The notes: generated by a model from the letters alone, not told the origin. Counted from the first letter of the stretch, positions 19,504 to 29,246 are shown. The stretch is 44,668 nt of DNA from Fragilaria crotonensis (GCA_022925895.1 JAKSYS010000519.1:1-44668), one strand, 5' to 3'. Made by a program: numbers and translations.

Positions 19504-20513
19504 CGACCTCATGACCACATACGGTATCAGTCACACCGATACAGTCAACAGCTTTTGGTTTGTCGTGGAGGCTATAAACAGGAATCCAAACTTCAACATT
19601 GAGTACCCAACTGATCACGAAGAACAGAAACGTTTTGCCCAAGGCTTTCACGCAGTCTCAAGTGCTGGTTTCAAGTCCTGTGCAGGGGCATAGATGGAAT
19701 ACTGGTGTGGATTCACAAGCCAGCTCCAAAAGATTGTATCGACTCTGGGTGTAGCTCTGGTAAGTTTATGTGCGCGAGAAAGAAGAAGTTTGGACTAAAC
19801 TGCCAAGCAGTGAGCGATTTTCGGGGTCGGATCCTGGACATCTCAATTCTATATCCCGGATCGACATCAGATATTCTAGCCTTCGAAGGTATGTCACTGT
19901 TCCAGAAGTTGGAAGAGGGCATATTGGCTCCAGGCTTGCGTATCTTTGGTGACAATGCATATCTGAACACACCATACATGGCGACCCCGTACTCCGCTGT
20001 TTCCGGCGGGACAAAAGATTCTTACAATTTCTACCACTCTCAGTTGAGAATTTGGGTTGAATGCACGTTTGGGATGCTGACACATCGATGGGCAATCCTT
20101 AGAAGCGCAATACCGATGAATGTAACGGTACAGAAGACTGTCGCGCTGGTACTTGCACTTGCCAAGCTCCACAATTACTGTATCGATGCTCAAGATGACA
20201 GTAGGGATGTTTAACACACCGCAAGCGACGAGTGGGTCTCAGAAATAAATGGTGGCGTGCCCTTGGTTCCAGTAGCAGCTGAGTTTCAGTCTGGGAACAA
20301 TGATGTCGTACCAGAACAGTTACTACATGGAGGACATCATTTCGATGATATCGGCGGCGCAGTGGGTCGACGAAACAGGCAGCGGCGGTATGTGTACGAA
20401 GCTGACGGAGTACAACTCCCAAGAGAAGCACTTCATTCAGTCTATTGGTGTTACGAGGCCAATACCACGACCGTAGAGACAATAATAGTAGTAGACAAAG
20501 ACTAGTAGTAGTA

Positions 20514-21997
20514 CTACACACTGTTGCTATCATTACATTCCAATTGTCGAATCTCCTCCTCTATAAGTTGTCCTTCTTTAATGTAGAATTCTGACATTCG
20601 TCGACTGTTCTCGTCACCTGCATTTCCCAATTCGGCATTGAGTCTTCGGTAGTACTTGCGTGCGAGGTCCTGCAGTTCCACTCGACGTTCAAAAGTACGT
20701 TTGCGACAGTTCTCTGTTACTTCGGAGCGAATCCCTTTGGTCTTGTACTTCTCTTTCGAAGCGAAGCCTTTGCTCTTCCAAATTCTCTTTCATGTTGTCG
20801 ATCCTCAGAACGAGCATTCAGCATATCACGTTGACAATCTGCAAGGTCTTTAATGGAATGAACGAGAGGAACAAACAAACGTTCTTCTCGTCGTTCGTCA
20901 TCGTCCGTGGCGAAGCGTCCTCGTTGGCCACGGCGAGTACCGCCACTGCTTGAAACACTCCTCGGAGCAGACAAAGCACTTGGTGCTGAAGAGGCGTCAG
21001 TAGCACCTGTTCTGCTGCTCAGGCGTTGCAAGGATGACACCAACAGCTGGTGGGCATCCGCAACGTCCCAGAAATAAAGCAGATACGATGGCCTTCCATT
21101 TAGAAAGGCCGCACGAGATTGCAAGGCACGACTTGGTCTTCCAGAGAGGCTACCAATGTTTGCACCGGCAGCACGCGGCGATGCTTCGTTTGATGCTATG
21201 GATGAGGACGCCATTGACATCATGTTGTCCTGACATTCTTGCTCTTGCTCGTTATCCATTCCTCCTTCACCCTGTCCACTCTGTTCCCATCGCGAGATGA
21301 TTCGCAGGAGGTCAGACCTCATTGATGTGAACACATCTTCAATCTTCTGAGGTGTTGCTGGAGCAAGTCCAGCAACAACCTCGTACGAACAATCGACAGC
21401 GGTTTGATAGTCACTGTGGCAGTCGGACGCTGGAGCTGTCGGGTTGAAACTTGAGTCATTCCATAGCTGGGCTACGAGTTCAAAAACAGTTTGAGGTCTG
21501 TAAAAGAGTAGATGTGTCAGTAAAGGCAGTTAAAAGAATCAGAAGGAGCGAAGGACAAAGCAATCACCGCAACACCACAAGCATGAGCGCAGCATGTTAG
21601 TCACGTACCTAGTATCAGAATTACGGGCATCTAACTCAGCTTGTGACATCGTATTTGCTCTGGTTAGAAAAAGGCACTTTACATCATCTCGGGTCAAGCA
21701 CATAATTATTCGAAGGTAAGGCACACATCCACGTCAGTGACCTCGTCCTCCTCTTCCAGTATTTGCCTGCTGCTGCTCCTCTTGTTCACGAGCCCTTCGT
21801 AGTAAAACGTCGCGAAGCCTGAGCACTTCGTTTGTCAGGAATTCAACATCAGCATCAGTTGTAAATGGATTTCGCTCCAGCCATTCCATTGTTTGTAGCC
21901 TATTCCAGTTACTGGGCCTTGGTAAAGGATTCATGTTCATGTCCTTTGCACGACGTAGTACTTCATTGACGAAGTCACTATTGCGAGGACGCAACAC
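20514..21997 (-). pseudogene. Harbinger accessory gene (Myb/trihelix-type partner), broken
   Basis: Convergent with the transposase gene. The first block reads NSDFVNEVLRRAKDMNMNPL and NWNRLQTMEWLERNPF and ends in a basic RGGRG tract. An in-frame TGA at 21734-21736 (probably from CGA, since RGCVPYLRIIMCLTRDDVK continues in the same frame) breaks it. The second block ends at a GTACGT donor and is joined across a 111-bp intron (21498-21608) to PQTVFELVAQLWNDSSFNP ... MRSDLLRIISRWEQSGQGEGG. From about 20790 downwards the coiled-coil-like tail (LEEQRLRFEREVQDQ, FERRVELQDLARKYYRRLN) is spread over changing frames, to a stop at 20514-20516. Harbinger accessory proteins typically bind the element ends and help the transposase into the nucleus; that role is inferred from family and position. 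The start is uncertain: there is no ATG in frame before a stop near 22030. Confidence 0.75.
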
Positions 21998-22454
21998 AGT
22001 CTTGGGCAGTGTCGACCATGGCTCATCATCGACCGAAAAAGAGGTTGATCATTGAACCTCAATCCAATAGACAGCATGAACAAAACCTTCTTATCGTTGC
22101 CTGAGTCGACGTATATTTGTTTACTTCGGCAGACGCCCACATCTTCGGGTACTCCTGCTCCTAGAGAAAAAGCAACAAGAACGTCATCATCCTCCCCTTC
22201 AAAAGTACGATCAACAACGTTTTGGCTTGTCATTCTCACCTCGTCAATCTTGCTTTGCAGCAACCAACAAGCTTTCAATGCTTGCGGCGCTGCGATGGAG
22301 GCGTCAAGAACGATCAAACAAATTGCTGTTGTGAGCGAATAAGCAGCTGAACGAGAATGGGAGAATACAACAAAACGATGACACACCAAAAATTGATGCG
22401 TGTGCATTCGCATACGAACGAGACAGAATCTTGGAATTCCTTGACTCAACATGC

Positions 22455-22485
22455 TCATATCCACCAGAATGAGTGGTGGATATGA
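22455..22485. repeat. Perfect 11-bp hairpin inside the right arm of the Harbinger element
   Basis: TCATATCCACC (22455-22465) and GGTGGATATGA (22475-22485) are exact inverted copies separated by 9 bp. The hairpin lies about 170 bp inside the right end and could form a stem in DNA or RNA. Its role is unknown. Confidence 0.8.
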
Positions 22486-22603
22486 AACTTGGATTTACCA
22501 ACTTGGCTAAAAAAGTTTCGGCAACTTCGACTCAAAGGTTGACGAAAGATCAGTCCCACTAACTCAGAAATCGAAGTTGAATCACGAGTCGATTAATTCG
22601 AGC

Positions 22604-22653
22604 ACTTGGAAACTTCGAAACTTGGATCGAAGTTACAGCCAATGGACACCACC
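22604..22653 (-). repeat. Right terminal inverted repeat of the Harbinger element
   Basis: Its reverse complement begins GGTGGTGTCCATTGGCTG, identical to the left end over 18 bp, and similarity continues for about 20 bp more. Confidence 0.93.
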
Positions 22654-22656
22654 TTA
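22654..22656. repeat. Target site duplication TTA, right
   Basis: TTA follows the right inverted repeat and matches 13581-13583. The DNA after it (CACGGCGGTGTCGCC, then AGAGAATGGAATGTGC) continues the duplicated HSF flank seen at 28726 onward. Confidence 0.9.
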
Positions 22657-22896
22657 CACGGCGGTGTCGCCATCCAGAGAATGGAATGTGCATTGGTCAC
22701 GACTATATACACTGTGCAGCAACGGGTATCGTTGTGTTCAGTGCAATCTGAAATTTCGAAGTTGGATTGAGTACACTCCGAGTACTGAGTACTTGTACTG
22801 TACAACTGTATGCTTTACCGTCATACAGTACAACTTTGTATTGTATTCAGCACCCGTGGACAGTACTTAGTGCTTTGTGATGGTGTACTACTGCCT

Positions 22897-23342
22897 AGTA
22901 GTAGCACTAGTAGTAGCACTAGTAGTAGCACTAGTAGTAGCACTAGTAGTAGCACTAGTAGTAGCACTAGTAGTAGCACTAGTAGTAGCAGTAGTAGCAC
23001 TAGTAGTAGCAGCAGGCGTTAGTAGTAGCACCAGTAGCAGCACTAGTAGCAGCACCAGTAGTAGCACCAGCAGGTTACCAGCAAGAACCAGCAGCTAACT
23101 AGCAGCGCTACTAGCAGCAGCACTAGCAGTGTTAACCAGTAGCAGCACCAGTAGCAGCACTAGCAGCAGCACCAGCAGCAAGCGCTAGTAGCAGCACCAG
23201 TGGTAGCACCAGTAGTAGTTAAATAGCAGTAGTAGCACTAGCAGTAGCACCAGTAGTAGCACTAGTAGTAACTAGTAGTAGCACCAGTAGCAGCACTAGT
23301 AGTAGCACTAGTAGTAGCACTAGTAGTAGCACCAGTAGTAGA
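22897..23342. repeat. Satellite-like array of 12-bp unit AGTAGTAGCACT
   Basis: Seven perfect copies of AGTAGTAGCACT run from 22897 to 22980. Diverged units built from AGTAGC, AGCACC and ACTAGT follow to about 23342, with a few interruptions. The open frames across it (Ser/Thr-rich or Val/Ala-rich) are products of the repeat and not genes. Confidence 0.92.
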
Positions 23343-23479
23343 CACTAGATACATACATAGTACTATCACTACAAACTACACTCGCATACCGTACTCCAGT
23401 ACTCCGTATACAATGCACTCATGGTGAGATGAAAGTGGTACAGTGTTCATCCCAAATGATGCAATATTGCTAGGATTAA

Positions 23480-24330
23480 GGGATGCTCATACATCTGCAC
23501 ATGGCAACGATTGACATCATGAACACCATTCATCACCCAACAACTGGCGTCACTGTCCAAATTTTTGGCATAGAATTCAACAGTCATGGTCATTCATGTC
23601 ATCAGCAGGACATTCGCGGCGCCTATGTTGAGGACAAAGATGTAGTTCTGAGGCTTGGAAAGGTGCAAATCCTCAACTGTGTTTTGTTGGGAAGAGACTG
23701 CAATCACAGCATAGCTAGTACCACCACAAATATGATGATGGTAGCTAGCTATTGACCAGTGTTTTGTTGGATTCTTGGAGCATCACTTGTTTGATGCTCA
23801 TGCCAAAACATTGATGGTGTTTTGGCACAAGTGCAAGAGGTTTATCCTGCTGGACGTGGTAACAGTCCAATCATGTGAAAGAAGTGGGAACACAACATGG
23901 GATGTTGTCTTGCAGCTCTTATCAGCAAAAGCCACCACTGCTTTCCTCTTGTCTTCATCTGCATCAGGCAGGAGATGGAGATGGTGCAGAAGAAGATGGT
24001 TTTGTGTATTGCCGGTTAAGTTGGAACTGGGAAAACGGTCAAGATGTCCTTGATCCAACATCATCAACAGCACCTCCTCCTGCTTTCTGCAGCGGTTACA
24101 AGGGAAATGAAGGGGAAACAGAAATTTGATTTTCTGGACAACAAAAAAGCCATTGGAGTAACTAGTAGAAGTCCAATACGCAAAGTTTGGAGCAATGCTG
24201 GTATACATGAGCTTTTGTGATCGTGCATGGTAGTGATGATGAAGATTTCATTGCTGATGATGACCTCCTCGATTGTCAAGTGAAAGAGTGGTCCCTTGTA
24301 AACCTTCGTGCTCTTCATACTACTTCATGT
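23480..24330 (+). pseudogene. Frame-shifted remains of an unidentified protein gene
   Basis: Protein-like segments on the + strand appear one after another in different frames. They are: VTVQIFGIEFNSHGHSCHQQ and DIRGAYVEDKDVVLRLGKVQ (23540-23690); VGFLEHHLFDAHAK (about 23768-23810); DGVLAQVQEVYPAGRGNSP (about 23814-23872); KKWEHNMGCCLAALISKS (about 23882-23935); and DNKKAIGVTSRSPIRKVWSN with FIADDDLLDCQVKEW further on (24139-24290). The order and spacing suggest one ancestral gene broken by small indels and stops. I cannot assign a family; the pattern resembles repeat-associated hypothetical proteins in diatoms, but that is memory-based and weak. Confidence 0.4.
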
Positions 24331-26900
24331 CTTTGCTGTCTGCATCAATTTCCTCATCTTCTCCTTCCTCAATTATACATCAGGACAAAACAATAGCAGG
24401 TGCTGCTCCCTTGCCAGAATGCCTTTGTTGTGGTAGTTCTGCTGCAGTAGCTAGCCTGTAGAAATCAGGCATACTGGCAATGCCTCCATGCATGTTTATC
24501 ATTTGTGCGGGCAAGCTGTTTGGTGTAATTCAAGTCCATGCATTAATGTACTGCCGCTAACAAGGTGGAGACGTAGTACCATTTCCTGTTCCCTCTGCAA
24601 TCATCCACTCTTCTGAGTGCTGTCTAATCTGGTTCTTAAAGGGCTTGTTCACTCCAATCTTGACAAGTTGTTGGCACAATGTACACCCCCTAGAAGGTGT
24701 CCACCCTCAACTCCTAAATCTTGGATTTTCTGACTACCAATATCATGTGACAGCACCTTGACCAGGCAAACAACGGATTCAAGAGAATGGTCTGCTGTGA
24801 TGACATTTTCTGCCATCGTCCCATTGAGTAAGGTAAATGGGAACTGGATGTATTGAAACAATGCTTGCTCTGCATTGTCACTATCAGCAAAGGTGTGGGG
24901 GAAGTGCAGTCAGCCAATGCTCTGCTGTCAAAGGCAGCTGATGGATCCATCCCGGGAAGGATGTCACCAGTTATGGTATGCATGCTGGCAAAAGAGCTCT
25001 TCGATCTCGTTACCGGCATGAAGATGTGACATCACCCCTCGATATCAGATGGAATTGTCTAGGATGGAGTATTTGCATTGTACCGCCGGTTGGGCTTGGC
25101 ATCAAAGTAGATTGCTGAAGTCACGGAGGGACCAGATGTGAGGGAAGTGGAGGGAACCATGCCAATCATCATCCAGCACACAACCACGTGGAATCATGAG
25201 GTCGCACCTTCTTGTGTCAAGTCTCAGCACATCATAGCTTTCTACCTCCTCGCTCATAGAATACGCTGCTCTCCGTGAACCAACAAGAGGAGGGTTATGA
25301 AGTCAAAGATGGGGTGATGTGGCTAACGCATTATTCTGTTTATTACCGTTGATATCTTTGATGGACTGCTGGCCGGATGGAATTCCACTGGTTGTTGAAT
25401 GGTGTCTTTTTGCCCGTATCATGGCTGTTATTATATTGGAGCGATTGAATATAAACAATATTGAGAAGCTAGGTCTGGATGGTTTGGTTGTCAATTCACC
25501 ACCAGGCTAAGTACATCCAAGACATTAGCCACATTGTTCTCAGCAGACATATTCTTGTCAGCAATCCAGAGTCGCGCTGTAGCGGAGATTAGAACATCAA
25601 CAATGCTGGATGCCCTCCAAATTTGCAACCTGCTGTTGAGTTGTCCAGCCCCTTTGATGAAAACCTCTTTGAGGTGCATTTTGTATGTTCCATCCAAATA
25701 TCACTGGTGTGAAACTCAGATAGAGGAACGGGCCGATCAATTCTAGCTCTTTGTTGTTTGATGTCAATAGCTTTCACCACAATTCTCCATGTACTGGGAA
25801 TCTTGAAAATCTTGAAAGCTTTTCGCACCTATCTTGTATTATGGCATAGTAGACAGTGATTTATGGAAAAATGTTATGGATTGAATTTTGAAAACTAGAA
25901 ATGGTGGTGAGGATGAAGACATTTTGTGTTCTGAACACTGCACCTTTCAGATCAGGTATCAGATTATGTGTTGCCTTCTTGCATGTTCCTTCTTGTAAAT
26001 ATTTGTTTAAGAGTCAAGGAATACAACGGTGTGGAATTGGCGGCAACAAACTACGCTCTCCTTGGGTGCTTCAAAAGCTAAAAAATACTTAACATCGATT
26101 TAGCGTGCTGCTGCCGCTTCACCCGCTACGAGGTGGTCGACCCACACAACTGAGTGCTTCAAAAGCTAGTACTACTATCTAGTTCGTTCATTGGTGACCA
26201 CTGCTGGCAAGGGAGCACAGACAATCGGCCTGTAGCCAAGAACCAAGGCGCCTTTTCAAATCACCTGCACCTGAAAGTTGGTAGCCTCAATTCTTTATCA
26301 AGTATCTTGATCACCATGCAATGGATGCTTTCAAGCAAGAAACGAAGAGTGAGCATTCTCAAAGAGTTATTGGTTGAAAGAATTCATACAAATGTGATGA
26401 AAACGTTGATTCCAAAATGATGGCATGTGTAGAGCACGACATCAAGAAGATTGATAATTTACAAAAATGAGCATTTAACAGCCACCTTCTGTGATGCCAT
26501 CTCAAGAGGCAAAGGACTTCTTTCAAATCCTTTTTTGTCTAAGGTTACTGTTGCAATTGTGGTGTAGAGCAATCATTATTTTATTGATGGATGCAAGAAG
26601 GCAGAAACACTTGCCCATTCACAGTTTACTACAAAGAAGTACTCCACTATATCTCTCATGAAGTTCAGGCTCATTGTTGGGTTCAGCTGTATCCTGTAGC
26701 TTCTACAACACAAGAGGGAAGAGAATTCCATGGCAGTTATTATATCTGTTACTCGGTTGAAGTCCTTTGTATTGCATGCAATTGAAAATTTGCAAACATG
26801 CGTGGCAATGAATTCTTGCTGACAATGCCATTGCACCCATTGGGCAGGTTAGTGCTGAAATACAGCAAGACTACTCCAGGTATGATGGTTCTGTTGCATA
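24331..26900. other. AT-rich degenerate DNA, possible coding relics
   Basis: Short open frames on both strands (for example SANALLSKAADGSIPGRMSP near 24912 and DGLLAGWNS/DCWPDGIPLVVEW around 25360) read like eroded protein sequence, but none holds together for more than about 60 codons. The only defined structure is a 73-bp insert flanked by 15-bp direct repeats at 26066-26168. Confidence 0.35.
26066..26168. mobile_element. Short insert flanked by 15-bp direct repeats
   Basis: GTGCTTCAAAAGCTA occurs at 26066-26080 and 26154-26168 with 73 bp between. The insert is more GC-rich than its surroundings and has AAAAA next to the left repeat, so its minus strand ends in TTTTT. It looks like a small insertion with a target duplication the same length as that of the retroelements. 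It may be a SINE fragment or a very truncated LINE end, but this is a tentative reading. Confidence 0.4.
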
Positions 26901-27304
26901 GGAGAAACTGCTTAGGGATTTCAACTCGTACATCGATGCGTATATAGACTTCATGAATCCAAACAATATATATGATTAGAAAGCTGGATCCATTAGCTGA
27001 AAAGCAACCTGTGCATAATTCTACGCCAGAACAAAAGCAGCAGCTACTAAGTCCCGCGTGGGGCTACCTCGTGCACCAGAATACTGCATCCAACCGTCGT
27101 GCGGACAACCATGGAAAATACCATTTGGTGGCCAAAACGATATTTCTTATTTTGTGTATGCAATACATACAATATGTATAGTACTAGTAGTAGTAGTAGC
27201 AGACTAGTTGTACCGTAGGCGTCGTACGTAAATTTCTGATCCAGCCTGTAATACATATCAGCATATCAGGCATACTCGTTGTACACTCGAAGGAAAAAGA
27301 TTGC

Positions 27305-27314
27305 CTTCTCGAAA
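27305..27314. promoter_or_regulatory. Possible heat-shock element upstream of HSF copy 2
   Basis: cTTCtcGAAa matches the nTTCnnGAAn arrangement bound by HSF dimers or trimers. It lies about 50 bp upstream of the TATA-like box and about 175 bp upstream of the ATG; a loose CGAAGGAAA precedes it. One inverted pair can occur by chance, and copies 1 and 3 do not show it at the same place. Confidence 0.3.
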
Positions 27315-27358
27315 AATCGAATGATAATATGTTCTATGCTGAACCATGGTACCACTTC

Positions 27359-27365
27359 TATTTAA
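27359..27365 (+). promoter_or_regulatory. TATA-like core promoter element of HSF copy 2
   Basis: TATTTAACAG followed by GGTTGTCAGCTGTTGTGTA is shared almost base for base with the region at 29238-29270 upstream of copy 3. The distance to the ATG is 116 bp here and about 105 bp there. Confidence 0.5.
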
Positions 27366-27480
27366 CAGAGGTTGTCAGCTGTTGTGTACTCTAGTACCAG
27401 GTATGGCTGTGGTACATATAATGGATACTATTCAAGTGTAGCGGACTCGCCATGTAGCCATTATTCGGAACAAAACAAGC

Positions 27481-28368
27481 ATGGAGAAAGCACAAGGAAC
27501 GGGCGAATCGATGGAGAAGGTAACCAGAGTGACCGAATTGATCCAAATAGCCGACAGTGACAACTTACGAAGCCGCAATCAAAGTGTGAGACTCCATGGC
27601 TCACTGTCATTGATGGGAATACCTACCTTCCATCCATTCATGACCCAGCATTCTACCCGCGCCTTCCCTGCGGCATCTGCCATTCAGAGTCTTCGTACCA
27701 ATACGTTGAATATCAATGCTATACAACAGGCAGTCCATGCCTTGAGACGAGCAGACCTTGTCCACAATTTGAACTGGTCGCCTCCTTCGAATCTCGTTTC
27801 GTCCACAGGACTATACGCAGACACTGCCGTGTCAAACGGCCATTGGTTATCTCCCCTCAACTCGATCGATGTCATGAGCCAAATGCTGATCTTACAGACA
27901 ACGAGAAGCCCACATTTCCATCCTCCCCACGAGCACACGCTTTTATCAGCATCCGAAGCACCACCAACAGCATCTGCTCTTCGACAACCGGCCTTGCCAA
28001 CATCGATCTCGAGAGGATTGACGACCGGGGGGATTGAAAAACGATCATTTCCCATCATTCTTCACAGAGCCCTTCACGAACTCGATAGACTTCCCGGAGG
28101 TAGCGATGTTGCTGCATTTCTCCCAGATGGTCGTTCCTTTTGCATCAGGGATCATCAAGAGTTCACTGACTTAGTGCTTCCCGTCTTTTTCCCCAAGATG
28201 AAGGGGTTTGCAAGTTTTCAGCGGCAGCTGAATTTGTACGACTTTAAACGTGTTGGAGGAATGGGACCCGATCGAGGCTGCTACCGGCACAGTCTATTTC
28301 ATCGAGACTTTCCAGGTTATTTGATTTTCGTGAAACGACGAAAGATTAAAGGACACTCGAGAGTTTGA
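27481..28368 (+). CDS. HSF-domain transcription factor, tandem family copy 2
   Basis: The protein has 295 residues and starts at ATG 27481 (MEKAQGTGES). The DNA-binding domain is at about 188-295 (KRSFPIILHRALHELD ... VFFPKMKGFASFQRQLNLYDFKRV ... SLFHRDFPGYLIFVKRRKIK). No oligomerisation heptads follow. The N-terminal region (AIQSLR, VHALRRADLVHNLNWSPPS, NSIDVMSQM, SEAPPTASALRQP) is shared with copies 1 and 3 and with nothing else in the window, so it defines this subfamily. Identity with copy 3 is 261 of 295 residues by my count, with a 241-bp stretch without any difference. The upstream region shares GTGTAGCGGACT and CGGAACA words with copy 1, so promoter DNA was duplicated too. Confidence 0.93.
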   Translation: MEKAQGTGESMEKVTRVTELIQIADSDNLRSRNQSVRLHGSLSLMGIPTFHPFMTQHSTRAFPAASAIQSLRTNTLNINAIQQAVHALRRADLVHNLNWSPPSNLVSSTGLYADTAVSNGHWLSPLNSIDVMSQMLILQTTRSPHFHPPHEHTLLSASEAPPTASALRQPALPTSISRGLTTGGIEKRSFPIILHRALHELDRLPGGSDVAAFLPDGRSFCIRDHQEFTDLVLPVFFPKMKGFASFQRQLNLYDFKRVGGMGPDRGCYRHSLFHRDFPGYLIFVKRRKIKGHSRV

Positions 28369-29237
28369 ATCCACGAACTACTTGGGGTGGAGCGACGTTT
28401 CATTGATGGGGACGACGTGCCATCAAGCAACTGATTTTGAGTCGCGACTGGTACATTCTCTGGTCTTTCGGGGCATCCGAGAGGTTGAACCCCACGATTA
28501 CTATATACTTGCAATTGTACGGGGCTTTAAGATAACCTTCAGAGAGGGATCCAAATGACAGGGTACTCGGAGTACTGCGTCGCACAAATAATTTTTGAGC
28601 TGCATGCTGTTGCACTAATGACTTTGGGCTTCTGCGTGATTGATCGATACATGCAGGTGCTTCAGCAGACGATTACCAGGTACGTGGTACCTCTAGGATT
28701 GAACTTTTTTCAATGATGCATTTTACATTGCGGTGTCGGCATCGAGAGAATGGAATATGCGTTGGTGCATGTGCGGCATGATTTCATTTACTAGCTAGGC
28801 CTATCAAACAATGGGAAAGTCTGAATGAGTTTCCCTTAGACCGAAAGTATGGTGGTCGTCCAGTATGCTTGCACCCGGAGTAAATCGGGGTGTGGTAGGT
28901 TGTAGTACATGGTACCCCTGGTACTGAGTACCGATACGTTGCATTGAAGTTAGCTTTCGGCACTTGATTTCTAAATTTTTCGTATACACTTGAACATTAC
29001 GTCAAGATGTGACGCAGATTAGACGAACGAATTGCAGAGAGTTCCTAAACAGCAAGATGACTGTGACGATAGTTGAAACTCAAGCTCAGTAAAAGGCGCG
29101 AAATTCGACGCTACTGTTACTATTTGAGCATATGTAGAGATGCACTACGCAGGCAACATCTCTAGTAGTAGTTCGGTGATAAACATCCGTGGACAAAATC
29201 GAATAAGTGTTCTCTTCTGAACCATCATATCACTTGC
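28369..29237. other. Spacer between HSF copies 2 and 3, with the paralogous Harbinger empty site
   Basis: 28369-28722 aligns with the flank of HSF copy 1 (13203-13580). 28701-28775 holds the unoccupied Harbinger target: CAATGATGCATTTTA runs straight into CATTGCGGTGTCGGC, whereas in copy 1 a 9-kb element splits these two halves. The rest (28780-29237) has no recognisable gene. Confidence 0.75.
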
Positions 29238-29246
29238 TATATTTAA
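29238..29246 (+). promoter_or_regulatory. TATA-like core promoter element of HSF copy 3
   Basis: TATATTTAACAG lies about 105 bp before the ATG. It matches the equivalent element of copy 2, including the preceding CTGAACCAT word and the following GGTCGTCAGTTGTTGTGTA. Confidence 0.5.

Larger units (their letters stand above)
13812..20505 (+). pseudogene. Harbinger transposase, split by retroelements and frameshifted
   Basis: The ATG at 13812 opens a frame with a basic N-terminal stretch (RRRRLRQRRRR) and a helical region (YKQLAKVYFQRAYRMKYRTF, LAAELGP). The frame breaks off at 14254 and resumes at 19504 (DLMTTYGISHTDTVNSFWFVV). The DDE catalytic residues are visible: Asp in AIDG (19693-19695), Asp in FGDNAY (19951-19953) and Glu in WVECTFG (20059-20061). 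This is the DDE_Tnp_4/HARBI1 type. Besides the insertions, one base is missing near 19690 between CAGA and IDGILVW, and a TAA stop at 20212-20214 precedes an in-frame C-terminal tail (ASDEWVSEINGGVPLVP ... GGHHFDDIGGAVGRRNRQR) that runs to 20505. These breaks show it has not been under selection for some time. Confidence 0.9.
13584..22653 (+). mobile_element. PIF/Harbinger DNA transposon, decayed, carrying two nested retroelements
   Basis: The element is bounded by terminal inverted repeats and a TTA duplication and spans 9,070 bp. About 5.25 kb of that is two retroelement insertions with their target duplications, so the original was about 3.8 kb. It carries the two genes usual for the superfamily in convergent orientation: a DDE transposase (+) and an accessory gene (-). 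Both are disabled, so it cannot move without help from an intact copy. The site is the duplicated flank of HSF copy 1. The corresponding flank of HSF copy 2 is an empty site, so the insertion came after that duplication. Confidence 0.93.
22657..27300. other. Spacer of repeats and decayed coding DNA between HSF copies 1 and 2
   Basis: The first ~60 bp continue the HSF copy 1 flank. A GTAC-rich stretch (22780-22870) and the 12-bp satellite (22897-23342) follow. From about 23480 to 26900 the DNA is AT-richer, with many short open frames that look like pieces of old coding sequence. The part from 26900 to 27300 shows nothing recognisable. No intact gene is visible in the whole stretch. Confidence 0.55.

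Noticed and set aside
22810..23098. Open frames encoding Ser/Thr or Val/Ala repeats
   Set aside because: They are translations of the 12-bp satellite and have no coding features.
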